In this document: positions 1 through 7,047 of the stretch, piece by piece
Layout: every line of letters begins with the position of its first letter
Position numbering within the stretch: position 1 is the first letter of the stretch
Source of the DNA: CAMLDH01 sp966250375
GTDB taxonomy: Bacteria > Pseudomonadota > Gammaproteobacteria > Burkholderiales > Burkholderiaceae_D
Length of the DNA stretch: 14,870 nucleotides
NCBI GenBank assembly: GCA_966250375.1
Contig: CBINHE010000100.1
Coordinates: 1-14,870 of the forward strand
Direction of reading: 5' to 3'
The notes under the pieces: model-generated
Seen by the model: the letters and a program-made list of their open reading frames with translations, nothing else
Databases searched by the model: none
What the model was told of the DNA's origin: nothing
Translations under genes and position numbers: made by a program

Positions 1-1697
1 AGGGACAAGTGGTCACCGACCACTTTACCTACGTCGCCACCGACGGCACCGCAGAAGTTTCTTCTGTGCTGGACATTGCCATTACCGGCACCAACGATGC
101 GCCTGTTGTCATGGCCGACACCGCTCTGGTAACGGAAGACATGGCGATATCGACTAGCGGAAATGTGCTTGCGAATGGCAGCGATGCAGATGCCGGTGCA
201 ATGCTGCAGGTGGCATCGGCCGGCACATTTGTTGGCACGTACGGCAGCTTGGTGCTTGCGGCAGATGGCAGCTATACCTACAGCCTGAATAACGCCGCTG
301 CTGAGGTGCAGTCGCTAGCGCAGGGACAAGTGGTCACCGACCACTTTACCTACGTCGCCACCGACGGCACCGCAGAGGTTTCTTCTGCGTTGGACATTGC
401 CATTACCGGCACCAACGATGCGCCTGTTGTCATGGCTGGTACCGCTCTGGTAACGGAAGACATGGCGATATCGACTAGCGGCAATGTGCTTGCCAATGGC
501 AGTGACGTGGATAACGGCAGCGTGCTGCAGGTCGCATCGCCGGGTACGATAGCGGGCATCTATGGCACTCTGACGCTGGCACAGGATGGCAGCTACACCT
601 ACAGCCTCAATAGCGCAGCGGCAAACGTCCAGTCCCTAAGCGAAGGCCAGGCAGTGGCGGACCACTTCTCTTATGTCGCAACCGATGGCAATGCCGACGT
701 TGCTTCCAGCTTGGAAATTACGGTGACCGGCACGAATGACGCACCTCTTGTCACGGCGGATGTTGCCTCGGTAACGGAAGATACGCTGATAGCGACCAGC
801 GGCAATGTGCTCGCCAACGACAGCGACGTGGATAACGGCGCCGTGCTGCAGGTCGCATCGCCGGGTACGATAGCGGGCATCTATGGCAACCTGACGCTGG
901 CGCAGGATGGCAGCTACACCTACAGCCTCAATAGCGCAGCGGCAAATGTCCAGTCCTTAAGCGAAGGCCAGGCAGTGGCGGACCACTTCTCTTATGTCGC
1001 AACCGACGGCACTGCCGGCGTTGCTTCCAGTCTTGAAATTACGGTGACGGGCACGAATGACGCACCTCTTGTCACGGCGGATATTGCCTCGGTAACGGAA
1101 GACATGGTGATATCGACCAGTGGCAATGTGCTCGCCAACGACAGCGATGCAGATGCCGGCGCAATGCTGCAGGTGGCATCGGTCGGCACATTTGTTGGCA
1201 CGTACGGCAGCTTGGTGCTTGCGGCAGATGGCAGCTATACCTACAGCCTGAACAACGCCGCTGCTGAGGTGCAGTCGCTGGCGCAGGGACAAGTGGTCAC
1301 TGACCACTTTACCTACGTCGCCACCGACGGCACCGCAGAAGTTTCTTCTGCGTTGGACATTGCCATTACCGGCACCAACGATGCGCCCGTTGCCATGGCC
1401 GACACCGCTCTGGTAACGGAAGACATGGCGATATCGACCAGCGGCAACGTACTCGTCAATGACAGTGACACCGATGCCGGCATGCTGCTCAAGGTGACTT
1501 CTCCCGGCACTCTTACCGGCACCTATGGAGATCTGACCATTGCGCAGGATGGAAGCTACGCCTACAGCTTGAACAATACTGCTGCCAACGTTCAGACGCT
1601 GGGACGTGAGAATACTGTGCTTGATCGATTCACCTACACTGCCTCCGACGGTATTACGGACGTTACTTCAAGCCTGGAAGTGAGTGTGCAAGGAAGC
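1..1697 (+). repeat. Tandem 321-bp coding repeats (VCBS units)
   Basis: The same nucleotide block recurs at 1, 322 and 1285, so the period is exactly 321 bp (107 codons). Full units run 93-413, 414-734, 735-1055, 1056-1376 and 1377-1697. Two sequence types occur: one with FVGTYGSLVLAADG and AEVSS, the other with IAGIYG, LTLAQDG and ASSLEITV. Units 2 and 4 are hybrids of the two. The last unit is the most diverged, as is common at the edge of a homogenising array. Confidence 0.93.
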
Positions 1698-2573
1698 AAT
1701 GACGCACCGATTCTGGTTGCGCCATTGACCGATCAGGACTTCACCTTCAACAAGTCGTTCTCCTGGAAAATGCCGGCAGGTAGTTTCGCCGACGTTGATA
1801 AAGGCGACGCACTAACCTACACGGCAACGTTGGCAGATGGTTCCGCCCTGCCCGACTGGCTGACCTTCGACGCTGCTACCCAGACGCTCTCCGGCCACAC
1901 GCCAAAAAAAGTCGGTTCCATCGACATCCGGGTAACGGCAACAGACAAGGTTGCGGCCAATGGAAGTACGGCAGGCAGCCTCTCGACGTCGGATGTCTTC
2001 CGCCTATCGGTCAGTCATGGAAATGAGGGCGTTGGCAATGGGCAGGATGCGGCACCGGCAGGCCATGACTGCAACTTCAATGACGGACCGGGAACTGCTC
2101 CAGGCAATCCTGGCGCTAAAGGTGGCCGAGCGAACTGCGGGATTGAGCAAGAGCAAGCCGATGTGGATAAAGGTAAAGGTAAAGCTGGCAAGGATGCGAT
2201 CCACGAGCACGAAGCGGAGACCTCCGATAAGAAGGCAGGCAACCCGGCGCTTCCCGCCTATCTGAACAGCAGCCAGTGGGAAAAATACACCCCCTCCTCC
2301 ACAAGCAGCATCGGCAATACCAGCTCCGCACAAGCGTTTGCGCATTGGCTGACAGTCGATCTTGCCGTATCAGCAGCGCTTGCCGCCCAGAAGTCGCTGT
2401 CCTGTCTTGATGATCGCCTCGGTGCCGATACTTCCGGCCTGAGCAAGGCGACGGCCGGCTATCTCGGCTCGACAACTGCTTTCGGTAGTGATGCACTCTC
2501 GCTGACTGCCGGGACCGGCAAGGAAATGAAGACCTTCCAGGGGTTTGGAAAAGGCATGGCGAAGATCTCCTAA
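1..2573 (+). CDS. Giant VCBS-repeat surface adhesin, type I secretion substrate (3' part; gene starts before the window)
   Basis: The frame is open to the left edge, and the GTG at base 9 lies inside a repeat, so this is the C-terminal part of a larger protein. It shows the tail of one VCBS unit and then five full units of 107 residues, each starting with NDAP (bases 93, 414, 735, 1056, 1377). A cadherin-like/He_PIG-type domain follows from base 1698 to about 2010. Next comes a Gly/Asp/Lys-rich linker and an Ala/Ser/Gly-rich C-terminus without a recognisable domain. VCBS and cadherin-like arrays are typical of BapA/LapA-type adhesins that mediate attachment and biofilm formation. No RTX nonapeptides (GGxGxDxux) are visible in this part. 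The HlyD-family adaptor gene directly downstream supports type I export to the cell surface. The exported role is inferred from domain type and context. Confidence 0.88.
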   Translation, partial: GQVVTDHFTYVATDGTAEVSSVLDIAITGTNDAPVVMADTALVTEDMAISTSGNVLANGSDADAGAMLQVASAGTFVGTYGSLVLAADGSYTYSLNNAAAEVQSLAQGQVVTDHFTYVATDGTAEVSSALDIAITGTNDAPVVMAGTALVTEDMAISTSGNVLANGSDVDNGSVLQVASPGTIAGIYGTLTLAQDGSYTYSLNSAAANVQSLSEGQAVADHFSYVATDGNADVASSLEITVTGTNDAPLVTADVASVTEDTLIATSGNVLANDSDVDNGAVLQVASPGTIAGIYGNLTLAQDGSYTYSLNSAAANVQSLSEGQAVADHFSYVATDGTAGVASSLEITVTGTNDAPLVTADIASVTEDMVISTSGNVLANDSDADAGAMLQVASVGTFVGTYGSLVLAADGSYTYSLNNAAAEVQSLAQGQVVTDHFTYVATDGTAEVSSALDIAITGTNDAPVAMADTALVTEDMAISTSGNVLVNDSDTDAGMLLKVTSPGTLTGTYGDLTIAQDGSYAYSLNNTAANVQTLGRENTVLDRFTYTASDGITDVTSSLEVSVQGSNDAPILVAPLTDQDFTFNKSFSWKMPAGSFADVDKGDALTYTATLADGSALPDWLTFDAATQTLSGHTPKKVGSIDIRVTATDKVAANGSTAGSLSTSDVFRLSVSHGNEGVGNGQDAAPAGHDCNFNDGPGTAPGNPGAKGGRANCGIEQEQADVDKGKGKAGKDAIHEHEAETSDKKAGNPALPAYLNSSQWEKYTPSSTSSIGNTSSAQAFAHWLTVDLAVSAALAAQKSLSCLDDRLGADTSGLSKATAGYLGSTTAFGSDALSLTAGTGKEMKTFQGFGKGMAKIS

Positions 2574-2585
2574 TCGCCATAAACC

Positions 2586-2622
2586 GAACACGTCCGGAGG
2601 GTAACCCCTCCCGGGCGTGTTC
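2586..2622 (+). terminator. Strong intercistronic hairpin without T-tract
   Basis: Bases 2586-2601 pair with 2606-2622 over 16 base pairs (one G-T pair, one bulged C) around a TAAC loop. The hairpin lies 12 bases after the adhesin stop and 20 bases before the hlyD-like start. The bases after the stem (CCCATCTG) are not T-rich, so a classical intrinsic terminator is doubtful. It may instead act as a partial terminator or an mRNA 3'-end stabiliser that sets different levels for adhesin and adaptor. Confidence 0.55.
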
Positions 2623-2642
2623 CCCATCTGCCGGATTAACGC

Positions 2643-4016
2643 ATGTCCTTATTAAACCGATATCTAAAGAAGACCGATCCTGTTCCAGGCGACTTCGCAC
2701 CGCCGCTGCTGCGCTTGCAGCAGTCGGCGCCCAATCCGTTGGGACGCAAAGTGCTATGGGCCCTGCTGATCCTGCTTGGCGCGCTGCTGCTATGGGCTGC
2801 CATTGGCCGCCTCGACATCGTCGCCGTTGCCGAAGGCAAGCTCGTTCCGCAAAGCTATCTCAAGATTGTTCAGCCTGCCGAGTCGGGGATTGTCAAAGAC
2901 ATCCTCGTCATGGAGGGAGAAACGGTCCGGCAAGGCCAGGTATTGATGCGTATGGACACGCTGATCACGGAAGCCGATGCCAAATCGATAGAAGCCGACT
3001 ACGACAGGAAGCGCCTGGCCTTGCGCCGCATTGACGCGGAACTGGGCAACCGCAGCTTTCAGGCTGAAGCCAGCGATCCACCGGCACTGGCAAAGGCGGT
3101 GGAAGCGCAATACCGGGCTAACCGGGCCGCTCTCGAAGCCGCGCTAGCGGAAGAAAAAAGCCGATTAGCCAAGGCGCGCCAGGACTTGGCCGCCGCACAA
3201 CAAATCTACACCAAGCTAAGCGAAGTGCTGCCGCATTACCGCAAACAGGAAAAGGCATTCGAAAAGCTCGCGCACGACGGCTTCGCAGGCGATGTGATGG
3301 CGAGCGACAAAAAGCGCGAACGCATCGAAAAGGAAGAGGAGCGCAATACCCAGGCCTACGTCATCGAATCAGCCAAGGCAGGCATCCTGCAATCGGAAAA
3401 GAAGCTTGCCCAGATCGACTCGGACTACCGGCGGCAATTGCATGCCGAGCGTAACGAGACGCAAGGTGCGGTCGAGAAGCTGGAGCAGGAACAGGCCAAA
3501 CAGATGCACCGCAAAGACCTGCTTGAACTCAAGGCACCGCAGGACAGCATCGTCAAGGATCTCGCCACGCACACCAAAGGCGCCGTGGTTCAGCCCGGCA
3601 CCGTGCTGCTGACGCTGGTGCCTCAGGAAGAAGCATTGCGGGCAGAAGTCTGGCTATCCAATGAAGACATCGGTTTTATCCGGAAAGGACAGACGGTCAA
3701 GATTAAGCTTGCCGCCTTCCCGTTCCAGAAATACGGCATGGTGGAAGGCACGGTAGTGCACATTGGCGCCGACTCTGCGGATAGCGCGGTAGAAAACGGT
3801 GCCGCACCGACCAGCAAGTCGGGCCAGACCCAGCCACTGCTGTACAAGGCGCTCATCGCACTCAAATCCCTGCAACTGGAGACGAAAGGTGAACGCTTTC
3901 AATTGCACGCGGGTATGCAGGCAAATGCGGAAATCCTGCTTGGGACAAGGACTGTGCTTGAGTATCTTTTGTCACCCGTGCAGACAGCGTGGCATGACGC
4001 GGCAAGAGAGCGGTGA
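2643..4016 (+). CDS. HlyD-family type I secretion membrane fusion (adaptor) protein
   Basis: A 457-residue protein, close to the usual length for HlyD (about 480). It has a short cytoplasmic N-terminus, one membrane helix at about residues 38-58 (LLILLGALLLWAA) and a first half-lipoyl segment with IVKDILVMEGETVRQGQVL. A long charged coiled coil spans about residues 110-300. A second lipoyl half (KAPQDSIVKDLATHTKGAVV) and a C-terminal beta-barrel domain follow. The end, LEYLLSPVQTAWHDAARER, is the conserved HlyD C-terminus. Such proteins bridge an inner-membrane ABC exporter and TolC. No ABC transporter or TolC gene lies downstream, so those are presumably upstream of the adhesin. ATG at 2643 has only a weak upstream ribosome-binding site. 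The gene lies 69 bases after the adhesin and is probably in its operon. Confidence 0.93.
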   Translation: MSLLNRYLKKTDPVPGDFAPPLLRLQQSAPNPLGRKVLWALLILLGALLLWAAIGRLDIVAVAEGKLVPQSYLKIVQPAESGIVKDILVMEGETVRQGQVLMRMDTLITEADAKSIEADYDRKRLALRRIDAELGNRSFQAEASDPPALAKAVEAQYRANRAALEAALAEEKSRLAKARQDLAAAQQIYTKLSEVLPHYRKQEKAFEKLAHDGFAGDVMASDKKRERIEKEEERNTQAYVIESAKAGILQSEKKLAQIDSDYRRQLHAERNETQGAVEKLEQEQAKQMHRKDLLELKAPQDSIVKDLATHTKGAVVQPGTVLLTLVPQEEALRAEVWLSNEDIGFIRKGQTVKIKLAAFPFQKYGMVEGTVVHIGADSADSAVENGAAPTSKSGQTQPLLYKALIALKSLQLETKGERFQLHAGMQANAEILLGTRTVLEYLLSPVQTAWHDAARER

Positions 4017-4050
4017 TTGTCTTGGTGAGGTAGATCAAGCTGTCTTGTGG

Positions 4051-4254
4051 CTAAGCATCTTGCGCTTTATCCGGCGATGTGTGCCGGTCGTTGTTGAGAT
4101 ACGAGAGGAAGGCACGAATTTCGTCCGGTCCCATTTTTATGGGATGGCGCAAACCATGGAAACGAATGTACCATCTTGCCCAATAAACATAAGTTCGCTT
4201 CGTACTGACGCTGTAGTGCTTGTCGCGGATGCGTCGGCGCAACGGGTCAAGCAA
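4051..4254 (-). pseudogene. Integron-integrase (IntI-type tyrosine recombinase) N-terminal remnant
   Basis: The reading frame gives about 67 residues beginning LLDPLRRRIRDKHYSVST and continuing with YWARWYIRFHG and LRHPIKMG. This is the N-terminal core-binding (SAM-like) domain typical of integron integrases. It ends at a TAG with nothing of the catalytic domain (R...HxxR...Y) left; the hlyD-like gene ends 34 bases away, so the rest of intI was deleted. The only start in this frame is TTG. An ATG at 4271-4273 opens the neighbouring frame (MKTITE...) and would join the integrase frame if one base were removed, which suggests a 5' frameshift as well. It lies divergent to the cassette array, as intI normally does. 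The domain call is recognition of pattern, not an alignment. Confidence 0.72.
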
Positions 4255-4340
4255 TTTCGGTAATCGTTTTCATACAGCATCGTGCCAAAGCTAGACTCCA
4301 TGCGGCTTGCGGGGAGGCAAACAACTCTGCATAACGGATG

Positions 4341-4370
4341 CTGGCTGTCCTAATAAATAAGCCGTTGGAT
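4341..4370 (+). other. Candidate attI core site of the integron
   Basis: GTTGGAT at 4364-4370 fits the integron core consensus GTTRRRY. It lies between the divergent intI remnant and the first cassette gene, where attI belongs. The preceding CCTAATAAATAAGCC resembles the left simple-site half of known attI sites in layout. Assignment rests on position and a seven-base core, so it is moderately supported. I could not identify a convincing Pc promoter here. Confidence 0.5.
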
Positions 4371-4396
4371 GTCATAAAAAAGATAGTGAGTAAATT

Positions 4397-4756
4397 ATGC
4401 GTACATGTGCAATGTCGCCCCGTGACAGAAGAGCGCAGGTCAAGGTAGTCGGGGATGATCTTGTTAAGCATCACGGGAAAAAGCACTTTTATACTGTACA
4501 GCAGGTAAAGGATGCGAATCGCCGAAATAATATCGATGTTGATTTTAGTTGTTGGTCGCATGCTGCATTTAACAGTCACTCAGACTTCGATGCTTATCAT
4601 GAATCAATCGGCGAACAGTGTGATTACGCCGTGATGAAGGGTGAAATGCTTGGGTCGGTAAGTAATACAGCAGACTCATCGTTGTTCGATATCGATCTTT
4701 CCTGGCTTGAGTTTCCTGATATGAACTGGTCAATCTTTGACTTTGTCGACTTTTGA
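4397..4756 (+). CDS. Conserved-looking cassette protein of unknown function (cassette 1)
   Basis: A 119-residue soluble, acidic-tailed protein. It has no signal peptide or membrane helix. It contains CWSHAAFNSHSDFDAYHESIGE in its middle, a pattern with several His, Cys and acidic residues that looks constrained but that I cannot link to a known activity. The C-terminus is rich in Asp, Phe and Trp. ATG at 4397 or the in-frame ATG at 4412 could be the start; neither has a strong ribosome-binding site. It is the first open frame after the attI-like core and in the direction expected for an integron cassette, so it would be the best expressed cassette if a Pc promoter existed. Confidence 0.7.
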   Translation: MRTCAMSPRDRRAQVKVVGDDLVKHHGKKHFYTVQQVKDANRRNNIDVDFSCWSHAAFNSHSDFDAYHESIGEQCDYAVMKGEMLGSVSNTADSSLFDIDLSWLEFPDMNWSIFDFVDF

Positions 4757-4858
4757 CGTAACGCTCTGCATGTTGAAATCATTAATACCTGCTTGTGCAC
4801 TGACACTCAACACGACGCTGGACACTGACACTGCGCGCCAGTCAGTTTGGCATTAGGC
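4756..4858 (+). other. Degenerate attC-like site (end of cassette 1)
   Basis: ACGTAAC at 4756-4762 overlaps the stop codon and differs by one base from RYYYAAC. ATTAGGC at 4852-4858 differs by one base from GTTRRRY. The two ends are partly complementary (TAACGC against GCATTA). The inner part holds short repeats of CACTGACACT but no clear long stem. I include it because it sits exactly between two cassette genes; on sequence alone it is weak. Confidence 0.4.
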
Positions 4859-4871
4859 TCCTTACCCATTC

Positions 4872-5387
4872 ATGAACATGAACACAAATCGATATGACCC
4901 ACCAACTGTACCAGCCGCTGACTCTGATGGCGTTGAATACGCCGGGTTCTGGGTTCGAGTAGGCGCATGCCTAATAGATACCGTCATCATTTGCACAGTT
5001 ACGCTTCCGCTTCTAGTCGCAATCTACGGATGGGCCTACTTTGACGAAGAGAAAACAGACTTCATAGCGGGCCCAGCCGACTTCGTAATTACTTGGCTGT
5101 TTCCCGCGGTCGTCTCGATACTTTTTTGGTTGAGGAAGCAAGCCACTCCGGGAAAGATGGCCGTGTCAGCGAGGGTCGTAGATGCACGCACCGGCAATAC
5201 GCTCTCAGTTGGTCAATCGGTAGGGCGTTACCTCGCGTACTTCCTATCAATGTTGCCTCTTGGCCTGGGTCTCATCTGGGTGGCGTTCAATCCAAAGAAG
5301 CAGGGGTGGCACGATCTGTTGGCGGGAACGGTCGTTGTGCGATCGAAAAGTCCTGGGGCAAACGCCATCACTTTCGAAAAGGCCTAG
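4872..5387 (+). CDS. RDD-family small membrane protein (cassette 2)
   Basis: A 171-residue protein with the RDD family layout. Arg29 and Asp36 lie in YAGFWVRVGACLIDTVI, PGKM is at 93-96, and Asp148 lies in the terminal QGWHDLLAGTVVV motif. Three membrane helices are visible at about 34-56, 70-87 and 120-138. RDD proteins are inner-membrane proteins, mostly of unknown function; some have been linked to ion transport or stress, which cannot be told from this sequence. ATG at 4872 and ATG at 4878 are both possible starts. The stop codon lies inside the next attC site, a common arrangement in integron cassettes. RDD genes are a recurrent cargo of chromosomal integrons. Confidence 0.85.
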   Translation: MNMNTNRYDPPTVPAADSDGVEYAGFWVRVGACLIDTVIICTVTLPLLVAIYGWAYFDEEKTDFIAGPADFVITWLFPAVVSILFWLRKQATPGKMAVSARVVDARTGNTLSVGQSVGRYLAYFLSMLPLGLGLIWVAFNPKKQGWHDLLAGTVVVRSKSPGANAITFEKA

Positions 5388-5430
5388 CCCTTCAATCGAG
5401 AGGACATGCCTCTCATCTCAAACGTTAGAC
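5382..5430 (+). other. Short attC site (end of cassette 2)
   Basis: GCCTAGC at 5382-5388 (one change from RYYYAAC) overlaps the RDD stop codon, and GTTAGAC at 5424-5430 is a perfect GTTRRRY core. The centre forms a perfect stem, GAGAGG with CCTCTC (5398-5403 and 5409-5414), around a five-base loop. The right half, CTCAAACGTTAGAC, closely matches the corresponding part of the site at 7048-7124. At 49 bp it is shorter than most attC sites because the variable terminal stem is missing. Confidence 0.68.
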
Positions 5431-5437
5431 AGTAACA

Positions 5438-5677
5438 ATGAAATGCCGACATTGCCACGAACCCATTAGCGTGTTCTCTCGTGCCATTAATCGTTTTGGC
5501 AGAGTTAAAATCTGCCCTCACTATGGTAAAGGCGTTCGAACCGTATTTTCTTGGGCAGTCATGGGCGTCTGCTTTGCTCCGGCGGTTCTACTCACTTTGG
5601 CTATACGCCCCTGGGCTGGCTCTTTCGCAAGTCTTCCCGGTCTTGCGATCATGTTCCTTCTCGCCCCATGCGCTTGA
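5438..5677 (+). CDS. Small membrane protein with degenerate zinc ribbon (cassette 3, first gene)
   Basis: A 79-residue protein. The N-terminus has CxxC (Cys3, Cys6) and a second half-motif ICPHYGKG at 25-32, where the expected second cysteine of CPHCG is Tyr29. TAT is one transition from TGT, so metal binding is probably lost. Two hydrophobic stretches follow at about 36-56 and 61-77. It starts 7 bases after the attC core, and the next gene begins 18 bases after its stop with no attC between, so the two share one cassette. Function unknown. The protein may also be truncated at its C-terminus. Confidence 0.68.
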   Translation: MKCRHCHEPISVFSRAINRFGRVKICPHYGKGVRTVFSWAVMGVCFAPAVLLTLAIRPWAGSFASLPGLAIMFLLAPCA

Positions 5678-5695
5678 AACAACCAGTAGAACAAC

Positions 5696-5911
5696 ATGTC
5701 GATTGAGCATCTTAATTTTTCGGTCAGCAAAGGCGAATTGCCAATTGAACTTGGTGAATCAACGATACGCTTTATCGGCAAGCTACTGCGTGAAATCACC
5801 GAGTTAAATTGGGCCGGTCACTGGGCTTTCTAGGAGTGGTTCTGGGCTGTAGTTCTTGGCTAGGGTTTCATCCTCGGCGTGGTCGCCGTACTGAGGAAAA
5901 CCAATGTCTAA
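5696..5911 (+). pseudogene. Small membrane-protein gene with two in-frame TAG codons (cassette 3, second gene)
   Basis: From ATG 5696 a frame of 71 codons runs to TAA at 5909-5911, broken by TAG at 5831-5833 and 5861-5863. As it stands it yields 45 residues. Read through, it continues with EWFWAVVLG, then GFILGVVAVLRKTNV, a plausible membrane helix rich in Trp. Both TAGs sit next to aromatic or glycine residues and are one G-to-A change from TGG. The TAA at the end lies inside the attC half-site GTCTAAC, the usual arrangement for cassette genes, which supports the whole 71 codons as the ancestral gene. Function unknown. Confidence 0.62.
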
Positions 5912-5977
5912 CATCACAATCCACCGGCCCGGAAAAAAGCTGCGCTTTTTGCCGTCCGATGGTTTTCAATGTTAAAG
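5906..5977 (+). other. attC site (end of cassette 3)
   Basis: GTCTAAC at 5906-5912 is a perfect RYYYAAC half-site and GTTAAAG at 5971-5977 fits GTTRRRY except the last base. The interior is a clear imperfect palindrome: CCACCGGCCCGGAAAAAAGC (5922-5941) pairs with the segment ending CCGTCCGATGG at 5962 around a three-base loop. The combination of terminal half-sites and a poorly conserved long stem is diagnostic of integron attC sites. Confidence 0.8.
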
Positions 5978-6024
5978 CTCACGCAATATCAAGCATAGAC
6001 AACATATACCGTTCAAGGACATTC

Positions 6025-6489
6025 ATGAAAATCATTGGCGTTCTCTTATTGAATTTTTTCATTTGCCTTTCCGCATTCGCCCAGACTGACGAGAGCGCAC
6101 TGAAGATGGTAAAAAGTCTTCGCATTGGGGAAAATTTGATGAGTATGAGTTATCAGGCGGCACTACTCACTACTACACAGCAGGGCATAGCTAAATCGCT
6201 AGGCGTGAAAAGGGCAAACGAAGTGCTTAAGGAAGAGCTTTCAATAACTGTCCCAAAATACCAAGACGAGTGGAACAGGAATCTGGCGCAAGCCTATAGT
6301 GGTTTGCTTACGCCAGAGGAGTTTGAATCACTGGCTGTACTTAAGCAGCAATCACCTTACATGCAAAAATTTCTTGCAGCGAGAGTAAAAGCCGGTACCG
6401 CTATGCAGGCGAAATCAAAAGATCTTTTAATAAAAGTGGTAAGCGAAGCTCTAAATAGCTCATTTAGAAAATCCACGGATAAGAAGTAA
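6025..6489 (+). CDS. Exported DUF2059-like protein (cassette 4)
   Basis: A 154-residue protein starting at ATG 6025, with AAGGA ending about five bases upstream. The N-terminus is a good Sec signal peptide (MKIIGVLLLNFFICLSAFA, cleavage near residue 19-20). The mature part is helical; LLTPEEFESL followed by QQSPYMQKF resembles the core pattern of DUF2059 proteins, a family of periplasmic proteins of unknown role. The family call is by motif resemblance only. The same open frame extends upstream to 5809, but that part lies across the attC site and is not coding. The gene occupies its own cassette, bounded by the attC cores at 5971 and 6573. Confidence 0.8.
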   Translation: MKIIGVLLLNFFICLSAFAQTDESALKMVKSLRIGENLMSMSYQAALLTTTQQGIAKSLGVKRANEVLKEELSITVPKYQDEWNRNLAQAYSGLLTPEEFESLAVLKQQSPYMQKFLAARVKAGTAMQAKSKDLLIKVVSEALNSSFRKSTDKK

Positions 6490-6525
6490 GAGCAGGTATT
6501 TTGAGACACAAGAAAATGCGAAAAG

Positions 6526-6579
6526 GTTTAACGCACCAATTGACGTGGACGCTTCGTGCCTGTCATTTCAACGTTAAAC
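6526..6579 (+). other. attC site (end of cassette 4)
   Basis: GTTTAAC at 6526-6532 (RYYYAAC) and GTTAAAC at 6573-6579 (GTTRRRY) are exact reverse complements of each other and both fit the consensus fully. Between them lies an imperfect stem built from GACGTGGAC and GTGCCTGTC around a short loop. The site is 54 bp long and begins 36 bases after the preceding stop codon. Confidence 0.8.
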
Positions 6580-6608
6580 CTCACAACTCCTCCACGCAGT
6601 TCGCGACC

Positions 6609-7046
6609 ATGAAGACTATTCTCCTTGCAGGTTTTTCGATCGGATTTTTGCTTTGCACTACTACTGCTTCGGCGCAGTAAGTGGTTCGAACGCCTCTGCC
6701 CAGCGCACATCCCCTAGTTGGCGTCTGGCGCATTGAGCTACCTGACCTCAAGTGCTTTGAGGAGTATGAGATTCGGGCGGACGGAACAAAGTCGTCTATG
6801 TCTGGCCAGGAACGAAACGAGTCAGAGTTCATGATTTCGCTCGCTCCTAGCTCGAAGGGCTTCTATAAGTGGACGGACAAGATAATCAAGAACAATGGCA
6901 AACCGGACTGTTCCGGCTCGAACACGGAACTTGGTCATACCGCTGTGAATTACGTCCGCCTACATCCAATCGGTGATCGGTTCTTGCTCTGCGAGGCTGA
7001 GAACATGGAATCTTGCTACGCAGAGTTCTTGCGCAAGGTGAAGTGA
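6609..7046 (+). pseudogene. Secreted-protein gene interrupted by a stop codon at the signal-peptide junction (cassette 5)
   Basis: ATG 6609 opens a 23-residue signal peptide (MKTILLAGFSIGFLL, then ASAQ), followed at once by TAA (6678-6680). The same frame then stays open for 121 codons, starting GTG 6681, to TGA at 7044-7046, just before the attC half-site. The downstream part has HPLVGVWRIELPDLKCFEEYEI and ADGT, and resembles a small secreted beta-rich (lipocalin-like) fold; that likeness is tentative. TAA is one change from CAA, so the ancestral protein was probably 146 residues. Restarting at GTG 6681 would give a version without an export signal. Confidence 0.68.
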
Positions 7047-7047
7047 G

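Noticed and set aside
29..1522. Five regularly spaced 69-codon open frames on the minus strand
   Set aside because: They recur every 321 bp as the antisense shadow of the VCBS repeats, with no start signals of their own.
1..1697. Direct repeats considered as a CRISPR-like array
   Set aside because: The repeat unit is 321 bp, fully coding and without unique spacers; it encodes VCBS domains.
1951..2700. Open frames on both strands across the adhesin C-terminus
   Set aside because: They overlap the adhesin frame, have low-complexity Arg/Ser/Pro composition and show no motif.
4247..4579. 110-codon minus-strand frame over the attI region and first cassette
   Set aside because: It overlaps the first cassette gene antisense and shows no family features; only its last codons (MKTITEIA) may be the displaced start of the integrase.
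5809..6024. Upstream extension of the DUF2059-like gene
   Set aside because: It runs through the attC site, while ATG 6025 has both a ribosome-binding site and a signal peptide.
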